Below are positions 54,063-56,328 of a stretch of 56,328 nucleotides of DNA, one piece after another. Source of the stretch: an uncultured Gammaproteobacteria bacterium (GTDB taxonomy: Bacteria > Pseudomonadota > Gammaproteobacteria > Arenicellales > JAANXG01); NCBI GenBank assembly GCA_947258785.1, contig CAMYJT010000022.1:32644-88971 (forward strand). Direction: 5' to 3'. Every line of letters starts with the position of its first letter. Position 1 is the stretch's first letter. The notes under the pieces were generated by a model, which had not been told where the DNA came from, did no database searches, and saw only the letters and a program-made list of their open reading frames with translations. A program made the position numbers and the translations under genes.

Positions 54063-54413
54063 TTATAACTTCACTCCGTAGTAGCTTAGAACGGAGACCA
54101 TGAGAAAATAACAGCCAACAGTGACTCCAACGGAGACACCAATGCTTAGATAGAAGTTAAGCCCCTGCTTTAACAGGATTGGCAGCGTTAAAAATAACGC
54201 CAAGGACGGCAAAACGAGCCAAAAGACGCTCGATGCTAGCGCACTCACCTTTGCGACATCCTTGGTGTCTATGTATAGCCAAAGTATGGCCAGAACGGAA
54301 ACCAGCGGTATTGAAGCCAAGATTGCGCCTACAAACGAGCTTCGCTTAGCAATCTCAGAAATTGCAACTATCAGGACGGTCGTGACCGCAATTTTGACAA
54401 GGTAGTAAGCCAA
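54063..54413 (-). CDS. cassette 6: DUF3147 membrane protein
   Basis: 116 residues with four transmembrane helices. YYLVKIAVTTVLIVAISEIAK, ASIPLVSVLAILWLYIDT and VLPSLALFLTLPILL fit DUF3147. Function is unknown in the family. Its attC is the one interrupted by the IS5 remnant. Confidence 0.83.
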   Translation of the reverse strand: MAYYLVKIAVTTVLIVAISEIAKRSSFVGAILASIPLVSVLAILWLYIDTKDVAKVSALASSVFWLVLPSLALFLTLPILLKQGLNFYLSIGVSVGVTVGCYFLMVSVLSYYGVKL

Positions 54414-54437
54414 TCTACCATCTCTGTTTTTGATGCT

Positions 54438-54540
54438 GTATAACGATTCAGCTAACCGGCAGCCCGTAGGCTAAACCGTCTTTTTGCTCCGCAAAAAAAC
54501 GGGACAGAAAGGGCTGTCCGCGTTGAGCACTTTGTTATGC
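54438..54540 (-). other. attC site of cassette 7
   Basis: GTATAAC at 54438-54444 and GTTATGC at 54534-54540, 103 bases. A central TTTTTGC-TCC-GCAAAAA hairpin is flanked by CAGCCC/GGGCTG arms. Confidence 0.8.
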
Positions 54541-54541
54541 G

Positions 54542-54802
54542 TCACTTCGCTTTCAGGGGAAATCGGTCGGGGTGCTCGATGGTATCGATCCCAACATCTA
54601 CATCGAGTTCGGGCCAGTAGAAATTCCCCGGAGTAGGTTCTTCAACGTTGACCACCTTTCTAATTGGTGCGTCCTTAAACCACGGAAAGTCCTCATAGGA
54701 CATAAAGAGCTCTTTGTCTCCAGTTAACACCCAGACGCCATGGCTTGAGATGTTAGTGATCTCAACCCTCGAAATAGTCGTGCCACGCGGCCTTGAGCTC
54801 AT
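54542..54802 (-). CDS. cassette 7: DUF2442 protein
   Basis: 86 residues. NISSHGVWVLTGDKELFMSY, DFPWFKDAPIRKV and YWPELDVDVGIDTI match DUF2442. Members are commonly encoded next to DUF4160 proteins, as here, and the pair has been suggested to be toxin-antitoxin-like. The start overlaps the DUF4160 frame by 41 bases. Confidence 0.83.
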   Translation of the reverse strand: MSSRPRGTTISRVEITNISSHGVWVLTGDKELFMSYEDFPWFKDAPIRKVVNVEEPTPGNFYWPELDVDVGIDTIEHPDRFPLKAK

Positions 54803-55001
54803 CGTAATGCCTTTCGATAATCGTCTCTACTTCTCTTAATTGTACCTTAGAAAATCGGTAATTTCGTGCAAGTTCCAATTGGGGATCTAGACAAAATTTA
54901 GCTTCTCCGTCAGCGCAGTATACGTGTACATGAGGTCGAGATTCTTCACGCGAAAAGAAAAAGAACCTATAACCACGTTCCCGAAATATGGTCGGACTTA
55001 T
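54762..55001 (-). CDS. cassette 7: DUF4160 protein, ATA at the start position
   Basis: A 79-codon frame read by eye: SPTIFRERGYRFFFFSREES, then RPHVHVYCADGEAKFCLDP and, near the end, LKAAWHDYFEG. This is a full-length DUF4160 protein. The codon where ATG is expected is ATA (54999-55001), and an in-frame TAA directly precedes it. There is no other plausible start, and the cassette boundary is only ~18 bases upstream. It is either silenced by a start-codon mutation, translated inefficiently from ATA, or affected by a base error. Confidence 0.72.
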   Translation of the reverse strand: MSPTIFRERGYRFFFFSREESRPHVHVYCADGEAKFCLDPQLELARNYRFSKVQLREVETIIERHYDELKAAWHDYFEG

Positions 55002-55019
55002 TTAGGTGCGTAGTGTGAC

Positions 55020-55085
55020 GTATAACACCGCCCCTGAGACGCGGCCGACGAAGCAGGCCGTCTACTCTCGAAGGGCTTGTTAGGC
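55020..55085 (-). other. attC site of cassette 8
   Basis: GTATAAC at 55020-55026 and GTTAGGC at 55079-55085, 66 bases. Inner arms are GCCCCT/AGGGC and GGCC/GGCC. Confidence 0.8.
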
Positions 55086-55109
55086 GGTAACCGACTTGTT
55101 GCCACGGAA

Positions 55110-55406
55110 TCACCTTAGCAGACGGCGATGAACTAGCACGATCCCAACCCCGAGTAGTGGGTATACTGCGTTTGCAACGATCCAACTGATGGTCAGTGAA
55201 GCGTCCACCTTGTGTGCTGCCACGGCGACAATGAACCATACCCCCGCCAGGACAACAGAAAAGCAGATCCACAGGAGCAAAGCTAAGATCGTGTATAGCT
55301 TCGAGGATCTCCTGGATCGCAATGAGGTCACCAGTATCGCCGTCGGAATGGCAACCAACACGACGACGGCACTGAATCCCACCAGAATGATCACTATCGC
55401 AGGCAT
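55110..55406 (-). CDS. cassette 8: small membrane protein
   Basis: 98 residues with three transmembrane helices (IVIILVGFSAVVVLVAIPTA, ILALLLWICFSVVLAGVWFI, and a last helix before VHRRLLR). No family is recognised. The start is 11 bases from the preceding cassette boundary. Confidence 0.7.
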   Translation of the reverse strand: MPAIVIILVGFSAVVVLVAIPTAILVTSLRSRRSSKLYTILALLLWICFSVVLAGVWFIVAVAAHKVDASLTISWIVANAVYPLLGVGIVLVHRRLLR

Positions 55407-55416
55407 TCCCGTTTCC

Positions 55417-55471
55417 GCCTAACGTTTGCGATCAGACAAGCGAGCGTCGGCTCTGCATCGCGTTGTTAGGC
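55417..55471 (-). other. attC site of cassette 9
   Basis: GCCTAAC at 55417-55423 and GTTAGGC at 55465-55471, 55 bases. The outer boxes are perfectly complementary, with a GCGAT/ATCGC inner stem. This is the most canonical site in the window. Confidence 0.9.
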
Positions 55472-55482
55472 CACTTACGGTA

Positions 55483-56309
55483 TTACCATGCAAACTTCCA
55501 GCCTCGCTCGATCAAAGCAGTTTTCGTTTTGTTGTTTATCCATAATACAAATGCGCTCTGATCGAACGCCTGAAGCATTTCATATCTGCTTTCGGATTTC
55601 GCAATTATTTTATTTGTTTCTATTAACGTGTTCATATCTAGGTAGTCTTCCAAATATTCGGGGATAATCGAATGACGTTTATTCTTCAGATCGAATGAGA
55701 TTTCTATAGATCCGTAGTCTGTTGTCCAAGTTTCAACGATATTCTTCGGGGAGCACCCACCTTCAGAAATAACACCCAATTCTTCCAGCGTTTTCACATA
55801 CACGAGATTTCCTTTCACTACATCTGCCTCCGTATCTTCCCACCATATTCTTTTGCTACCGTACCGTAGTATCTCTAAATCCGCAGAAAGACGATTGTTG
55901 TCAAAGCGACTATCATCATCAAATTCCTTTCCCCATTCTGCATAGTATTTGCGAGATATATATTGAGCTTGTTTACAACTGTTTGGTTGTTTTTGTTTTC
56001 TAACAACCCCAGTTTTAGAAAATACTTGACGCGATCGTTTAGAGATTCCATTGGCATAGCGTGAGCTCCCGGAACCAATAATAAATACGCAATTGCGAAG
56101 GGGCCGAAGACCAAACCCAGTCCACTCCACAGTATGGGATTTCTTCCTTTTATTCTAGCTATACCAAAAGAAACAACAGCAAAAAAGACGATTAATGCAG
56201 CCGCGAGAATTCTACCAATGTTTAAAGTACCTTGGCCCAGATCCAGTTCGACGCGCCAGTGCGGCGTCGAACCATTCGCGCCCGATATTTCCGCTACATT
56301 GAAGTCCAT
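55483..56309 (-). pseudogene. cassette 9: membrane protein gene with apparent frameshift
   Basis: The first frame starts at the ATG at 56309 (MDFNVAEISGANGS) and encodes two membrane helices (ILAAALIVFFAVVSFGIARI and NPILWSGLGLVFGPFAIAYL). After ~LLENKN it becomes less protein-like. A second frame then carries the soluble part KQPNSCKQAQYISRKYYAEW to the stop at 55483. The switch fits a one-base slip in the A-rich tract at ~55989-56000. This may be a mutation, a base-calling error or programmed frameshifting. No family is recognised. Confidence 0.6.
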
Positions 56310-56328
56310 CGGTAGCTCGATTAGGGGC

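Larger units (their letters stand above)
51380..56328 (-). mobile_element. integron gene-cassette array (at least nine cassettes)
   Basis: Nine small genes lie head-to-tail on the minus strand. Each is followed on that strand by an imperfect palindrome whose ends read RYYYAAC and GTTRRRY on the plus strand, the layout of integron attC sites. Spacing between gene ends and sites is small. G+C is lower than in the chromosome and varies by cassette. The outer end is the core at 51380-51386; the other end is outside the window, where attI and an intI gene would be expected. Without seeing intI, it could also be an integrase-less cluster of attC sites. Confidence 0.88.

Overview
The window is a roughly 60% G+C bacterial chromosome segment, most consistent with an environmental gammaproteobacterium. 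This rests on gene types: the 180-kDa NAD-glutamate dehydrogenase, NnrU, DUF6394 beside a K+ channel, DUF2784, a phasin, and HtrA beside an OmpR/histidine-kinase pair. No species can be named. I see no tRNA, rRNA or CRISPR array.

Layout. 1-266: tail of an EAL protein. 336-4013 (minus): probable envelope-stress operon htrA, response regulator, histidine kinase. 4161-11388: alpha/beta hydrolase, two paired unknown genes and the 1600-residue glutamate dehydrogenase. 11415-11884: a relic in which a Ser/Thr kinase N-lobe is joined to a PP2C phosphatase tail. 11922-17450: unknown helical protein, hot-dog thioesterase, M48 lipoprotein protease, DUF2784 and a large protein with a PilZ-like tail. 17598-30209: potassium channel pair, phasin with promoter, leader hairpins and terminator, SDR plus acyl-CoA thioesterase, diguanylate cyclase, PfkB kinase, an 1161-residue multidomain flavoprotein, NnrU, a thioredoxin and a crotonase.

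30347-36330 is a lower-G+C accessory stretch. It holds a glycosyltransferase, a polytopic membrane protein and a methyltransferase, followed by a graveyard of IS fragments (IS91-like tail, broken rve-type transposase, truncated ybaK-like start). 36444-51299 returns to metabolic genes: two aldo/keto reductases, an HhH protein, a DsbA-like isomerase, LVIVD and NHL propellers, a histidine phosphatase, an amidohydrolase, a GH13 enzyme, an epimerase, a Gfo/Idh oxidoreductase and an SGNH hydrolase. Within it are truncated relics of a metallo-beta-lactamase-fold gene, an ECF sigma factor and an ArsM-like methyltransferase. A 58-base repeat links the relic tracts at 34.8 and 41.4 kb.

51380-56328 is the most notable region: an A+T-rich array of at least nine small gene cassettes, all on the minus strand. 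They are separated by imperfect palindromes bounded by RYYYAAC and GTTRRRY, which is the form of integron attC sites. An integrase and attI, if present, should lie to the right of the window. Cassettes encode mostly small membrane or unknown proteins, plus YCII-like, DUF3147 and DUF4160/DUF2442 proteins. One attC is interrupted by an IS5-family fragment, one gene has ATA where ATG is expected, and one gene seems frameshifted.
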